Origin: Acidobacteriota bacterium
GTDB lineage: Bacteria > Acidobacteriota > Terriglobia > Terriglobales > Acidobacteriaceae
Reading direction: 5' to 3'
NCBI GenBank assembly: GCA_018268755.1
Contig: JAFDVW010000015.1
Location: 60,643 to 124,642, forward strand
DNA: 64,000 nt
Shown: piece by piece, positions 45,053-54,189 of the stretch
Position numbering within the stretch: position 1 is the first letter of the stretch
Layout: each line of letters begins with the position of its first letter
Notes under the pieces: generated by a model
What the model was told of the DNA's origin: nothing
Seen by the model: the letters and a program-made list of their open reading frames with translations, nothing else
Database searches by the model: none
Program-made: the position numbers and the translations under genes

Positions 45053-46120
45053 TCAGGCCGCCAACGCCTCCAACGCCGGCCGGTCGCGGATCACCAGGAC
45101 CGCGCCGTCCAGGCGAATGAGTTCTCTCTTCTTCAAATCACTGAGCAGGCGGGTCACGGTTTCGCGCGACGCGCCAATCATCTGCGCCATCTCTTCATGG
45201 GTCAGATTGGAACGCAGGCGGACTTCTGCCCCACTCTTGACCCGCCGGTCGGCGGACCAGGAGAGCAACAGGCGGGCCAGCTTGCCCGCCGAGGAGCGGG
45301 CCAGGACCAGTTCATGCATGTCGCGATAGACGGATTGAAATTCCCGGCTGACCGCCCGCGCCGATTTCAGGCCCAACTCGCCACTCTTCTCAATTAACTT
45401 GAGCAAGGCCGAGCGCTCCACGAAGTTAAGCTGGCAGGGGGTCGCAGTCTCCGCGGTGAGCTCATAGGGTGTCCCGGAGATCACCGCGCTCAAGTCCAGC
45501 ATTTCTCCTGGTTCCACAATCTTCAGGGTCAATACCTTCCCTTCCCGCGACGTTGTGGACAGCTTGACCCGTCCGGAACATAGCAGGTAAGCGCCGCGCG
45601 GCACTTGGCCTTCTACAAACAGCAGCGTGCCGGGAGGATGATAAGCCAGGCGGCTGGCCGCACTGAACCCGCGCAGCAGTTCCGGAGAAAACCCGCAGAA
45701 CCAGTGGTCCTTGCGAAGCTTGCAACTGAGGCAGTTCTCACTTATCACCAGGGGTAGCGCGGGCATAGGTTTGATTTCTCCCGTCTCGAAATGATTGGGA
45801 CCGGGCCCAGGGGGGTCCTGCAGCAAGGATTTCCAGGCCCGCTTGCTGCGGCGGAGGTCCCGGGCCGGCAAGCGCCCGTGCCGGGTCCGTGCCAGGAGTT
45901 GGGCGGCGATGATTCGGGTCTGTACGCTGCCGTGACGCAACCCTTGTACCAGCTCCCAGCCGGCCGCTGCCTCCGCGGCCTGGTGCCATCGCACCCCGCA
46001 ATAGAAAAGATAGAGCGGGTCGAGTTGAGCAAATTGCGTTTTGGGCGCTGGTTGGGGAGGGCTCTGCCACAAAGTCGGCCCCATGCCTCCCGGCGGGAGC
46101 AAAAACTGCAGATCAACCAT
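45053..46120 (-). CDS. FNR/CRP-family transcriptional regulator with N-terminal extension
   Basis: A 355-residue regulator. Residues about 119-355 are a standard Crp/Fnr protein: a cyclic-nucleotide-binding-type domain (LVISENCLSCKLRKDHWFC at its start, about 126-140) and a winged-helix DNA-binding domain (LTHEEMAQMIGASRETVTRLLSDL). The CxxC...C segment resembles the cluster-binding cysteines of FNR, so it could sense oxygen or redox. Residues 1-118 are an unusual N-terminal extension with a helical, HEAT-like look; a shorter product starting at 45766 is possible, but the full ATG has AAGGGA eight bases upstream. A sigma-54 promoter candidate lies about 306 bases upstream. Confidence 0.85.
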   Translation of the reverse strand: MVDLQFLLPPGGMGPTLWQSPPQPAPKTQFAQLDPLYLFYCGVRWHQAAEAAAGWELVQGLRHGSVQTRIIAAQLLARTRHGRLPARDLRRSKRAWKSLLQDPPGPGPNHFETGEIKPMPALPLVISENCLSCKLRKDHWFCGFSPELLRGFSAASRLAYHPPGTLLFVEGQVPRGAYLLCSGRVKLSTTSREGKVLTLKIVEPGEMLDLSAVISGTPYELTAETATPCQLNFVERSALLKLIEKSGELGLKSARAVSREFQSVYRDMHELVLARSSAGKLARLLLSWSADRRVKSGAEVRLRSNLTHEEMAQMIGASRETVTRLLSDLKKRELIRLDGAVLVIRDRPALEALAA

Positions 46121-46425
46121 GCTGTCGTCCCTTCCTCACAGATCGCGTCGCAGGAGCCCTAGGCATACCTGCACGCCCCGCAGATTCCCTGAGGGCATCG
46201 GGCCGCGAGCACAGCGCAGAGGGATGAGGAAGGGACACCGAATTTCGTAAAGGGCCGATTCTGCACAGCCAGCGGCGCGACTCCGGGATTCTTGGTGGTG
46301 CAAGCTCTGCGAACCTGGATCCTACCCACACCTGGAAAAGCAAAAACACTCTCCCGATCCATTCGGGAACGAACTCTGCACAAGGCAGGGCCCGCGCCAC
46401 CCTCACGGCAACCTAGGCGCTTCCC
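46121..46425 (-). other. Long leader between the sigma-54 promoter and the FNR-like gene
   Basis: About 290 bases that would be transcribed as a 5' leader if the promoter at 46426 is used. An ORF-like frame on the minus strand shows no gene features. I see no obvious riboswitch or ncRNA. Confidence 0.35.
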
Positions 46426-46440
46426 GCAGGTGCTGTGCCA
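46426..46440 (-). promoter_or_regulatory. Sigma-54 (RpoN) type promoter
   Basis: On the minus strand, TTGGCAC, then CTGCG, with exactly 10 bases between the -24 GG and the -12 GC. This matches TGGCACG-N4-TTGCW except for A in place of G after TGGCAC and C for the first T of TTGC. It faces the FNR-like gene at 46120 and lies just downstream of a sigma-54 activator gene. Confidence 0.72.
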
Positions 46441-46513
46441 AACCTGGCAAAAACCTAACCTGTGAGGACTCCTCCACTTAGCGTTTCTGGCAGGGAATAT
46501 CGCCGGGGCTGGA

Positions 46514-46550
46514 GTGCCGAGGGGACGGCACCATGCCGGAGGTTCGGCAT
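46514..46550. promoter_or_regulatory. Tandem dyad operator, probable enhancer (UAS)
   Basis: Two perfect dyads: GTGCCG-N6-CGGCAC at 46514-46531 and ATGCCG-N6-CGGCAT at 46533-46550. Their centres are 19 bases apart and they share the form RTGCCG-N6-CGGCAY. A further CGGCAC half-site is at 46553. They sit roughly 85-100 bases upstream of the sigma-54 promoter's -24 box, a usual place for activator sites, and directly after the stop of the sigma-54 activator gene. Confidence 0.7.
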
Positions 46551-46583
46551 CGCGGCACAGGACAGCCTCCCTCCCCCGCGCAC

Positions 46584-49148
46584 TTAATCCAGATACTCTT
46601 CGCGAGAAATGCCCATGCGCTGAATACGAGATTGTAAGGTGGTGCGCTTCAGGCCGAGCCGGGCGGCAGCCCCGTGCAGACCGGCGATCACGCCCCGGGT
46701 TTCGCGCAGAATCCGCACAATATGCTCGCGCTGCATACTCTCCAGCGTGCCATGGATGGTGTCGGGAGATTTCTGCCGTAGTTCCGCCAAGGGAGCGTGC
46801 AGGATTTTCCCCGAAGAGAGGATGACCGAGCGCTCGATGAAGTTTTCCAGTTCGCGGATATTTCCCGGCCAATGCCAGGCCAACAGCGCTTCCATGACTT
46901 CCTCGGGCACGGTTTCAATCTCTTTTTTCAAGCGGCGGCGATACATGTGCACAAAATAACGGACCAGCAGGGGAATGTCGGTTTTTCGCTCGCGCAGAGA
47001 GGGCAGGTGAATGGGAAAAACATTCAGCCGGTAGTAAAGATCGCTGCGAAACTCACGATGGGCGACGCTCTGCTGCAGATCGCGATTGGTAGCGGCAATC
47101 AGGCGGATATCGACTTTCAGGGTGCGCGTACTGCCCAGACGCTCAAACTCCTGGTCCTGCAATACGCGCAGGAGCTTGGGCTGCAGTTCGAGGGGAATTT
47201 CTCCAATCTCATCCAGAAAAAGGGTGCCGTGATTGGCCAGCTCCAGACGGCCGATCTTTTGGCTGATGGCCCCGGTGAACGCGCCCCTTTCGTGCCCAAA
47301 GAGTTCGCTTTCCAGCAGGCCGGTGGGGATCGCGGCGCAGTTCAATTTGATGAAGCTGGCGTCTTTGCGCGAACTCATGCGATGAATGGCCCGGGCAATC
47401 AGTTCCTTGCCGGTTCCGGTCTCGCCCAGAACCAGCACGGTCGCGTCACTGGGAGCCACGATCTTGGTTTGCGTCAGCACGCTACTGAGCACCGGGCTCT
47501 CCCCCACAATTTCCTCAAATTTCAGTTCGGACTGGATTTCCTCCTCGAGATAGAGCTTCTGCTCGGTCAATTTGTCTTTCAGCTCGGCAATTTCCGCATA
47601 GGCGCGATGATTATCCAGCGCGACCGCGATCTGGGAGGCTATTTGCTGCAGGAGTCCCAGATTCTTCTGCGCAAAGGCCCCGGTCTGCCGGCTGGCCAGA
47701 CTCAGGGTGCCCACCGGCCCATTGCGGGTGATTAAGGGCAGACAACACACACTTTCGATGCCGTGCTTGGTCAGATGCTGCTCTACCACGTCGGAGAAAT
47801 CAGCGAACTGGGCCTGTTCATAGACCTTGACCTTGCTTTCCAGCAACGCCTGCCCGGAAAGGCTCCCCTTGATGGGATACGTGGCACCGAGTTCGGCGAT
47901 TCCTACTGAGAACGGATCAGAAATGGCATATACGCGCATTTTTTGATCGGCTTCGTCATAAAGACAAAGACAGGCAAAATCCTGGGCCACAACCTTGCAC
48001 AGATATTCCGAGATCGCCAGAAAGGAATGCGGCAAGTCCAGATTCGGCACCAGGGCCGCATTGACCTCCAGAAGCAGGCGCAGCCGGTCCTGCTCTTCCT
48101 GCAGCGCCGCTTGCGCCAAGTCCCCCTCCACCGCCCGGGCCAGTTCGGACGCAACGCGGTGCAGGACATCGAGGTCCGCTTCGGAAAAGGCATTCTCCTG
48201 CTTGCTTCCCAGCCCAAAAGCTCCCCATACGCCGCGGGGAGAGGTGAGAGGAACAAAGCACAAAGACTGAAATCCTTCCCCCAGGGCGCGGCGCATGGCT
48301 GGGGAAGTGGCCAACTGTTCCATGGCGCTGCGGCCCAGGATGCGCGCTTCGCCTTCGAGCAGGCGACCCGTCACGCTCTCCTGCAGGGGCACGGTCATGC
48401 CAACCTGCAAGAAATCCGGAAACAAGACGCCGGTCACGGCGTACACGCTCGCCTGTTGCTTCACTTTGTCCACCAAATTCAAAACTGCGGCATCATGGGG
48501 AACAGCCTTGGCCAGGCAGGCCGAAATCTCCGGGAAAACTCGCCGCAAAGAGTCTTTGGAACGGCTCAGGAGAGTGCTCACATCGAGCAAGATGCTGAGC
48601 CGCTCTTTTTCCCGGCGCAGACTTTCATGAGTAAGCACGTTCTCCACCGCTAGCGCCATCAGGTCAGCCAGCTGCCCCAGGAAACGCAAATCCGCCGGCC
48701 CACAATTTCGCGGCCGCAGGCTCCCCAAAGCCAGGGCCCCCAACTTCTTCTGGGTGGTGCTCATGGGAACGATGCAGTAGGTGCGCACCCCACATTCCCG
48801 AATGGCGGCCATCCCGGGAGGCGGGACGGCGATGTCCTGCAGGTCCAGATAAAGCTGCGGCGTTTGTTCGCGCCACACCCGCCCGGAGAGCGATTCGTCG
48901 ACTCCTGCTTCACGCGCCAGTCCCTTGCTTTCCAGCTCTTTCCCGAAATAGCGCACCATCACATCGCGGGCCGGGTCATAGAGGGAGAAGTTGGCAAAAT
49001 CGAATCCGGCGCAGCAACACAAACGCTCGGCGGCATCCTGAAACAATTCGGGTAGGGTGTGATGACGAACGATCACGTCCGTCATTTGCTGCAGAGCTTC
49101 GTAGCGGCGAAGATCTGTGTCGGAGCTGAAGTGGCGTTCCGGGATCAT
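46584..49148 (-). CDS. Sigma-54-dependent transcriptional activator with three GAF-like domains (FhlA-like)
   Basis: An 854-residue enhancer-binding protein. The N-terminal half holds GAF-like sensor domains (about residues 25-170, 190-340 and 360-510), followed by a short coiled-coil. The AAA+ domain covers about 540-780: Walker A GETGTGKE, the GAFTGA loop that contacts sigma-54, and Walker B LFLDEIGE. A Fis-type helix-turn-helix ends the protein (GAAARLGLKRTTLQSRIQRMG). This is the FhlA-like layout. I chose the ATG at 49148; a TTG at 49199 would add 17 residues. The downstream gap holds two matching operator dyads and a sigma-54 promoter. Confidence 0.93.
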   Translation of the reverse strand: MIPERHFSSDTDLRRYEALQQMTDVIVRHHTLPELFQDAAERLCCCAGFDFANFSLYDPARDVMVRYFGKELESKGLAREAGVDESLSGRVWREQTPQLYLDLQDIAVPPPGMAAIRECGVRTYCIVPMSTTQKKLGALALGSLRPRNCGPADLRFLGQLADLMALAVENVLTHESLRREKERLSILLDVSTLLSRSKDSLRRVFPEISACLAKAVPHDAAVLNLVDKVKQQASVYAVTGVLFPDFLQVGMTVPLQESVTGRLLEGEARILGRSAMEQLATSPAMRRALGEGFQSLCFVPLTSPRGVWGAFGLGSKQENAFSEADLDVLHRVASELARAVEGDLAQAALQEEQDRLRLLLEVNAALVPNLDLPHSFLAISEYLCKVVAQDFACLCLYDEADQKMRVYAISDPFSVGIAELGATYPIKGSLSGQALLESKVKVYEQAQFADFSDVVEQHLTKHGIESVCCLPLITRNGPVGTLSLASRQTGAFAQKNLGLLQQIASQIAVALDNHRAYAEIAELKDKLTEQKLYLEEEIQSELKFEEIVGESPVLSSVLTQTKIVAPSDATVLVLGETGTGKELIARAIHRMSSRKDASFIKLNCAAIPTGLLESELFGHERGAFTGAISQKIGRLELANHGTLFLDEIGEIPLELQPKLLRVLQDQEFERLGSTRTLKVDIRLIAATNRDLQQSVAHREFRSDLYYRLNVFPIHLPSLRERKTDIPLLVRYFVHMYRRRLKKEIETVPEEVMEALLAWHWPGNIRELENFIERSVILSSGKILHAPLAELRQKSPDTIHGTLESMQREHIVRILRETRGVIAGLHGAAARLGLKRTTLQSRIQRMGISREEYLD

Positions 49149-49298
49149 TTGCGCGAGCCCAACTGTTACATCCCCGCAGGCAAAGGTTCCCAACTGCAAA
49201 CGCCCCGATGATACTCAAAAAAAGCTGGATCGCAAGCTTAATCTCTGATTTGTGCGAAAATGGACAGGCCCGCGGCCGGTTCAAAACGGGCAAAAACT

Positions 49299-49550
49299 AT
49301 GGCGCGGGGCTGGGAAAGCAAGTCGATTGAAGAGCAGCAGGCGGAAGCTTCCAGCCGCCCGGCCTCCAGCAAAAAGCGCCTCACCCCGCAGCAGGCCGAG
49401 GCGCAACATAAGATCGAGGCCCTGCGCCTCTCCCGCCAACGCACCCTGCAGCAGCTGGAAAAAGCCCAGAACCCCAATCACCACAAGATGTTGCAGGAGG
49501 CCCTCCGGGCCCTGGACGAACAACTCCAAGAACTGGAAAAAACGCCCTAG
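49299..49550 (+). CDS. Small charged helical protein
   Basis: An 83-residue protein with low-complexity start and a predicted coiled-coil (QQAEAQHKIEALRLSRQRTL ... LQEALRALDEQLQELEK). No signal, membrane span or motif. The ATG at 49299 is the preferred start; an ATG at 49260 is in frame. No family is recognised. It ends 43 bases before purS. Confidence 0.55.
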   Translation: MARGWESKSIEEQQAEASSRPASSKKRLTPQQAEAQHKIEALRLSRQRTLQQLEKAQNPNHHKMLQEALRALDEQLQELEKTP

Positions 49551-49573
49551 GTTCCTGATGTAACCTCTTGACG

Positions 49574-49579
49574 TATAAT
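49574..49579 (+). promoter_or_regulatory. -10 box upstream of purS, near-leaderless transcript
   Basis: A perfect TATAAT. The -35 region (around 49551) is poor. Transcription starting about 7 bases downstream would leave a leader of only a few bases before the purS ATG at 49593, and no Shine-Dalgarno is present there (TGTCCCCC). Confidence 0.5.
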
Positions 49580-49592
49580 ATGCTTGTCCCCC

Positions 49593-49838
49593 ATGAAAGC
49601 TTACGTTTATGTTTCGCTGAAGAAGAGCGTGCTGGATCCCCAGGGTAAGACGATCCAGGGCGCCCTTAAGAAAATGGGTGTTAAGGGTTTGGCAGATGTC
49701 CGCCAAGGCAAGTTTTTTGAATTGACCCTGGATGGCGGACTTAACCGTGGCGAGGCCGAGGCGGAAGTTGCCCGCATCGCTCGTGACGTTCTCACCAACC
49801 CCGTAATTGAAGAGTTCCGCTTCTCCCTCGAAGAGTAG
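49593..49838 (+). CDS. purS: Phosphoribosylformylglycinamidine synthase subunit PurS
   Basis: An 81-residue subunit of the three-part FGAM synthase (PurS/PurQ/PurL) of purine synthesis. The body MKAYVYVSLKKSVLDPQGKT and KFFELTLDGG are typical of PurS, and length fits. PurQ and PurL are not adjacent, so it is separated from its partners. The conserved sequence begins at the ATG at 49593; a TTG at 49584 is possible but lacks support. glmS follows after 110 bases. Confidence 0.88.
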   Translation: MKAYVYVSLKKSVLDPQGKTIQGALKKMGVKGLADVRQGKFFELTLDGGLNRGEAEAEVARIARDVLTNPVIEEFRFSLEE

Positions 49839-49948
49839 CCAAGTCCCCGGATTTGGCTTCCGGGAGTTTGGAACTCGCCCCCCTTTTCCCAACTCGCGGA
49901 ACGAAAAGACAACGCTCGATTCTCCGCCATAAAACTTAGGAGCAGGAC

Positions 49949-51823
49949 ATGTGTGGCATTGTGGGCTATGTAGGTAAGAAGAGAGTAGTGCCGGTCATTC
50001 TGGACGGACTGAAACGTCTGGAGTATCGCGGTTACGATTCGGCGGGCATCGCGGTAGCGGGGAATGGGGACGGGCTGCAGATTCGCCGCGCCGAAGGTAA
50101 GCTGCGCAACCTGGAAGAGTCGATCCGCTTGAAGCCGCTCGACGGCACTTATGGCATCGGCCATACCCGCTGGGCCACGCACGGACGTCCCACCGAAGAG
50201 AATGCCCACCCTCATCGCGACTGCAGCGGCAAGATTGTGGTGGTGCACAACGGCATCGTGGAGAACTACCTTTCCCTGAAGAAGAAACTCATCGAGGAAG
50301 GCCACAAGTTCACCACCGAGACCGACACGGAAATCATCGCCCACCTCATTGAAAATTATCTGATTAAGAACACCAACGGGCATCGCCCCTCGCTCGAAGA
50401 AGCGGTGCGCAAGACGGTGGTGCAGCTCTCCGGCGTCTTCGCGCTGGCTGTGATCTACATCGACGAACCCAATAAGATCGTGGCCGCGCGCAATGGCCCG
50501 CCCGCCGTCATCGGCCTGGGCAAAGACGAATATTTCGTCGCCTCCGACGTGCCGGCGATTCTTTATCACACGCGCGATTTATTTTTCCTCGCCGACGGCG
50601 ACCTTGCGGTGATTACCCCGGAAGGCGTGCAGTTGAGCGATTTCCAGGGCAATCCCATCGTCCGCCAGGTGCAGCACGTGACCTGGGACCCCATCATGGC
50701 GGAAAAGGGCGGCTTCAAGCACTTCATGCTCAAGGAAATTTACGAGCAGCCGCGCGCCGTCCGCGACACCACGCTGGGCCGCGTCTCGCAGGACACCGGG
50801 CAAATCTTCCTGGATGAGATGGAAATCTCGGAAGCCGAGTTCAAAGCGGTGAAGAAGGTCAACATTCTGGCTTGCGGCACCAGCTGGCACGCCGGGCTGG
50901 CGGGCAAGTTCATGATCGAAAGCCTGGCCCGTATTCCCGTGGAAGTGGACTATGCCAGCGAGTGGCGCTATCGCGAACCCATGGTCCCGAAGGACACGCT
51001 TACGGTGGTGATTTCGCAGTCCGGGGAGACCGCCGACACCCTCGCTGCCCAGCGCGAAGCTAAGGCCAAGGGATCGAAGTCGCTGGCCATCTGCAACGTG
51101 GTCGGCTCCATGATCACACGCGAGGCCGCCGGCACCATCTTCACCCATGCCGGACCAGAAATCGGCGTGGCTTCCACCAAGGCATTTACCGCGCAGTTGA
51201 CGGCACTCTATCTGCTGTCCTTGTTCCTTGCCGAAAAACGCGGCACCATTACGCCGGAACAGGCCAAGAACGCGGTGCAAGAACTGACCAGGCTGCCCGG
51301 CAAGCTGGAAAATATCCTGACCCATGACGAAGCCTGCGAAGACCTGGCCAAGCAATACGTCCGGGCGCAGGACTTCCTCTTCCTGGGCCGCGGCATTCAC
51401 TATCCCATTGCCCTCGAAGGCGCACTCAAGCTGAAGGAAATTTCCTACATCCACGCCGAAGGCTACCCTGCCGGCGAGATGAAGCATGGCCCCAACGCGC
51501 TGATTGATGAGAACCTGCCGGTGGTGGTGATCGCCACCTGCGACCCCAAAAGCGAGCTCTCCAAGGTCCGCTACGAGAAAACCTGCTCGAACCTGAAGGA
51601 AGTGAAAGCGCGCTCCGGCAAAGTCATCGCCATCGCCACCGAAGGCGACGAGGACATCAAGGAAGCCGCCGACCACGTGCTCTATATTCCGCCCGCGCCG
51701 GAAGAGCTGGCGCCGATCCTGGAGATTGTGCCCTTGCAGCTGCTGGCCTATCACATCGCAGTGCGCCGTGGCTGCGACGTCGACCAGCCCCGCAACCTGG
51801 CCAAGTCAGTCACCGTGGAATAA
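49949..51823 (+). CDS. glmS: Glutamine-fructose-6-phosphate aminotransferase GlmS
   Basis: A 624-residue enzyme that makes glucosamine-6-phosphate for cell-wall precursors. The N-terminal glutaminase starts with the catalytic Cys (MCGIVGYVG). Two SIS sugar-isomerase domains follow (about residues 300-435 and 470-610), with the C-terminal [13 protein letters not shown] typical of the family. No glmS ribozyme is evident in the 110-base leader. A strong terminator follows at 51837. Confidence 0.95.
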   Translation: MCGIVGYVGKKRVVPVILDGLKRLEYRGYDSAGIAVAGNGDGLQIRRAEGKLRNLEESIRLKPLDGTYGIGHTRWATHGRPTEENAHPHRDCSGKIVVVHNGIVENYLSLKKKLIEEGHKFTTETDTEIIAHLIENYLIKNTNGHRPSLEEAVRKTVVQLSGVFALAVIYIDEPNKIVAARNGPPAVIGLGKDEYFVASDVPAILYHTRDLFFLADGDLAVITPEGVQLSDFQGNPIVRQVQHVTWDPIMAEKGGFKHFMLKEIYEQPRAVRDTTLGRVSQDTGQIFLDEMEISEAEFKAVKKVNILACGTSWHAGLAGKFMIESLARIPVEVDYASEWRYREPMVPKDTLTVVISQSGETADTLAAQREAKAKGSKSLAICNVVGSMITREAAGTIFTHAGPEIGVASTKAFTAQLTALYLLSLFLAEKRGTITPEQAKNAVQELTRLPGKLENILTHDEACEDLAKQYVRAQDFLFLGRGIHYPIALEGALKLKEISYIHAEGYPAGEMKHGPNALIDENLPVVVIATCDPKSELSKVRYEKTCSNLKEVKARSGKVIAIATEGDEDIKEAADHVLYIPPAPEELAPILEIVPLQLLAYHIAVRRGCDVDQPRNLAKSVTVE

Positions 51824-51836
51824 GGGGTTTTGCATT

Positions 51837-51868
51837 CGCGGTGGGCCCGGCCCACCGCGATTTTTTTT
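51837..51868. terminator. Rho-independent terminator after glmS
   Basis: CGCGGTGGGC, loop CCG, GCCCACCGCG, then eight T. It is a 10-bp GC-rich stem. It lies between the converging glmS and outer-membrane genes. Confidence 0.92.
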
Positions 51869-51872
51869 GCTC

Positions 51873-53204
51873 TTATCGCAAACGCACGCGCAGAAACAAC
51901 ACCCCACCCACCGGCCGTGAACCATAGCGTGCCTTGAGCACCTCCGGCACGCCGTACCAGGTGACTTGTCCACCGATTCCCGTGGAGAAATGCCGCAGGT
52001 TGCCCACTTCCCTCTCATAACCCAGCGAATAGCCCTGCACGCGGGCAAAGTAGCGTTCCTCGAAGTCGGGTGGCTCGGACCCGCCATCGAGCAGCAGTTC
52101 CGTCGTGCGATCGACGTTCTCAACCCGTGTCCATGCCAGGTTCTTGTTTGCAAAGCGCAGCGTGGATTCTAGAAGGTATCCGTTCCCCACATTGTTTTCG
52201 GACAGGCTCTGATTGCGTCCCCACGCCAACGTGGAAGCCCAGTTTCCATTGCGCAGAGGACGGTTATACATGACGGATGCCGTCATGCGGCGGACGTCTT
52301 CGGACGGCGCCAATTCCTCAGGGCTATGCAACTGTCCGATGGAGTATTGCAGGCTCCAGTTCTGCCCAGGATTCACCGTGACACGAGTGGACCAGGAGTC
52401 GATAGCTCCAGAGTCCAGGTTCCATCTTCTTTCATCCGGCTCCCGCCCATGAAATCCCGATGCCTCCAGACGCACATTGCGGTAGGTCAGACCGGCAGTG
52501 ACCACATCATTTGCAATGTGGGTGGAGTCCTGTAAATGATGACTGAGCGGGGCCAGCGGGTTTTCCGCGGCCGAAGGCCGATGCGGGAACGCCACCGGCC
52601 CCAGGGCCGGATCGCCGCGCGGCGCGACATAGAAGGACAGCATGGTGCGCTGGTTGATCTTGTAATCGTAGAGGGCGGCCAGCTCCATGAAAAAATCATG
52701 AGGATGCTGGCCGTCGATCAACGGCCGTCCATAGGCCGTCTCGCCCTGCTGAAACAGCTCCGGATATCGCTGTTGCGTGATGGTGGCCGGCTCCAGGCTC
52801 AACATGGCGCGCAGGGTGAAGGCGCCGTTGCCGGCCTGGCGCTGCGCCATGCCCATCACCCAATTGCTGGAAAAAACTTTGTCCGTGCCCCGCGGCCCGC
52901 TTTGCTGGATGACATTGAGAAAAGCCTCGCCGTGCAGCATGAGGTGCCATTTCCCCTGCATGGTCATCAGCATTTCCGAAGGCGTCGAATTCGGCGTGGC
53001 GTCGGTGCCCGAGCTGGAACGCTGCTGCAAAGCATCGAGAAAAGACAATGGCGCGGCAGGCTCCATGCCGGGCATGGATGCCATGTCGTGCTGCATCTGC
53101 GAGTGGTCGGGCATCGCGCCCGAAGGCTGCGTTGATGTTTCCTGGCCCAAAGCGCACAAACTCAGAACGGCCGTCATCACTACACTCAAAAATATTTCGC
53201 GCAC
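51873..53204 (-). CDS. Putative outer-membrane protein with Met/His-rich N-terminus
   Basis: A 443-residue exported protein (signal peptide about 1-20). The mature N-terminus is rich in Met and His (MPDHSQMQHDMASMPGMEPA), the kind of stretch that binds copper. The remainder is composed of alternating strands ending in GGVLFLRVRLR, as in outer-membrane barrels. No family is recognised with certainty. It is followed on the same strand by a small Cys/His protein (upstream of it in transcription order), which suggests a metal-handling pair. Confidence 0.65.
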   Translation of the reverse strand: MREIFLSVVMTAVLSLCALGQETSTQPSGAMPDHSQMQHDMASMPGMEPAAPLSFLDALQQRSSSGTDATPNSTPSEMLMTMQGKWHLMLHGEAFLNVIQQSGPRGTDKVFSSNWVMGMAQRQAGNGAFTLRAMLSLEPATITQQRYPELFQQGETAYGRPLIDGQHPHDFFMELAALYDYKINQRTMLSFYVAPRGDPALGPVAFPHRPSAAENPLAPLSHHLQDSTHIANDVVTAGLTYRNVRLEASGFHGREPDERRWNLDSGAIDSWSTRVTVNPGQNWSLQYSIGQLHSPEELAPSEDVRRMTASVMYNRPLRNGNWASTLAWGRNQSLSENNVGNGYLLESTLRFANKNLAWTRVENVDRTTELLLDGGSEPPDFEERYFARVQGYSLGYEREVGNLRHFSTGIGGQVTWYGVPEVLKARYGSRPVGGVLFLRVRLR

Positions 53205-53289
53205 TGCATTCCCCTATCCAATGAGAAAGACATATTGGCCGGCAGGCACACACGTATGCCTGCGTATAGCACACGGAATGGGGAACAAA

Positions 53290-53625
53290 TCAGATACGCA
53301 AAGGAGTGAAGAATTCCGCAGGACCAGTGGAATGGAAGGCCGGCGCAGGAAGCGCCTGCGGCAAGGCGGGAGCCAACGGCAACACGAGATTCGCCGCACT
53401 CACTATGAAAACCGCAACTGGAGCGCGGAAGCCGTCCGGTTGCAGAGCGGGGCTGTGTCCCAGCTGGCAGCAGCTAAAGTCCACGGGCGCCGGATGTGCC
53501 GGCCTGGAAGTTCCGTGGCACGCAGCCGGCGAACTGGCAGGCATGGCCATGGCTGGCGATCCGAGGGCCCACACCACCGCCACCAGCATGATCACCGCCG
53601 CGAATTTCGAGAAAGCCCGCCGCAT
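53290..53625 (-). CDS. Small exported Cys/His protein
   Basis: A 111-residue protein with a signal peptide (about residues 3-27) followed by ACHGTSRPAHPAPVDFSCCQLGH, which has three Cys and three His, a likely metal site. It resembles the small protein at 41397 in general plan (one span, Cys/His patch) but not in sequence detail. The start at 53625 begins the signal peptide; the frame extends to 53673. It is transcribed toward the Met/His-rich outer-membrane gene, 85 bases away. Confidence 0.55.
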   Translation of the reverse strand: MRRAFSKFAAVIMLVAVVWALGSPAMAMPASSPAACHGTSRPAHPAPVDFSCCQLGHSPALQPDGFRAPVAVFIVSAANLVLPLAPALPQALPAPAFHSTGPAEFFTPLRI

Positions 53626-53726
53626 AAAAAGATTAGATGCAAGAAGCATACCGCAAGACGCCACATTCTTCACCTCTCAGGCTAACTTCCGAGGATTGGT
53701 GATACGATCAAACGGAGGTGAGATTC

Positions 53727-54185
53727 ATGAAGAGACGGAATGTCGCCCTCTCCCTCGGTATCATTGCCCTGCTTTCGGCCTCGGCAGTGGCTTATCAGGC
53801 GTCCCTCATCCCGGCCTCCCGCCTGATTCAGGCCGAAGAGCTGGCCAAAATCCTGCAGTCCCCAAAAGCAGAAAAACCGCTGATGCTGCAAGTGGGTTCG
53901 CACGTCCTGTTTACCCAGGCCCACATTCCCGGCTCGGAATACGTCGGGGCCGGATCCAGCGAGAGCGGGCTGCAACAACTGCGCAAGCGGGTCGAAGGCC
54001 TGCCGCGGAATAAGTTCCTCGTGCTGTATTGCGGATGTTGTCCCTGGATTCGCTGCCCTAACGTAGAGCCGGCCGACCGCGCCTTACAGGCCATGGGATT
54101 TTCGCGGGTGAAGGTCCTCTATATCCCCGGCAACTTCGGACATGATTGGCTGGACAAGGGCTACCCCGTCGCCAAGGGAGATTAG
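53727..54185 (+). CDS. Exported rhodanese-like protein with CGCCPW site
   Basis: A 152-residue protein with a signal peptide or N-terminal anchor, then a rhodanese domain. The active loop reads YCGCCPWIRCPN, in which Cys is found at the rhodanese Cys position and three further Cys lie nearby. This CGCCPW form is found in Acidobacteriota and some other phyla; its sulfur or thiol substrate is unknown. GGAGGTGA lies eight bases before the ATG. Translation of the next gene (TTG at 54190) starts four bases after its stop. Confidence 0.78.
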   Translation: MKRRNVALSLGIIALLSASAVAYQASLIPASRLIQAEELAKILQSPKAEKPLMLQVGSHVLFTQAHIPGSEYVGAGSSESGLQQLRKRVEGLPRNKFLVLYCGCCPWIRCPNVEPADRALQAMGFSRVKVLYIPGNFGHDWLDKGYPVAKGD

Positions 54186-54189
54186 CTCA

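Noticed and set aside
46159..46872. A 237-codon minus-strand frame overlapping the end of the sigma-54 activator gene
   Set aside because: It lies in another frame of the activator gene and continues over the promoter and operator. No domain is recognisable.
49839..49948. A glmS ribozyme upstream of glmS
   Set aside because: The gap is only 110 bases and lacks the conserved ribozyme core. The neighbouring purS gene leaves no room.
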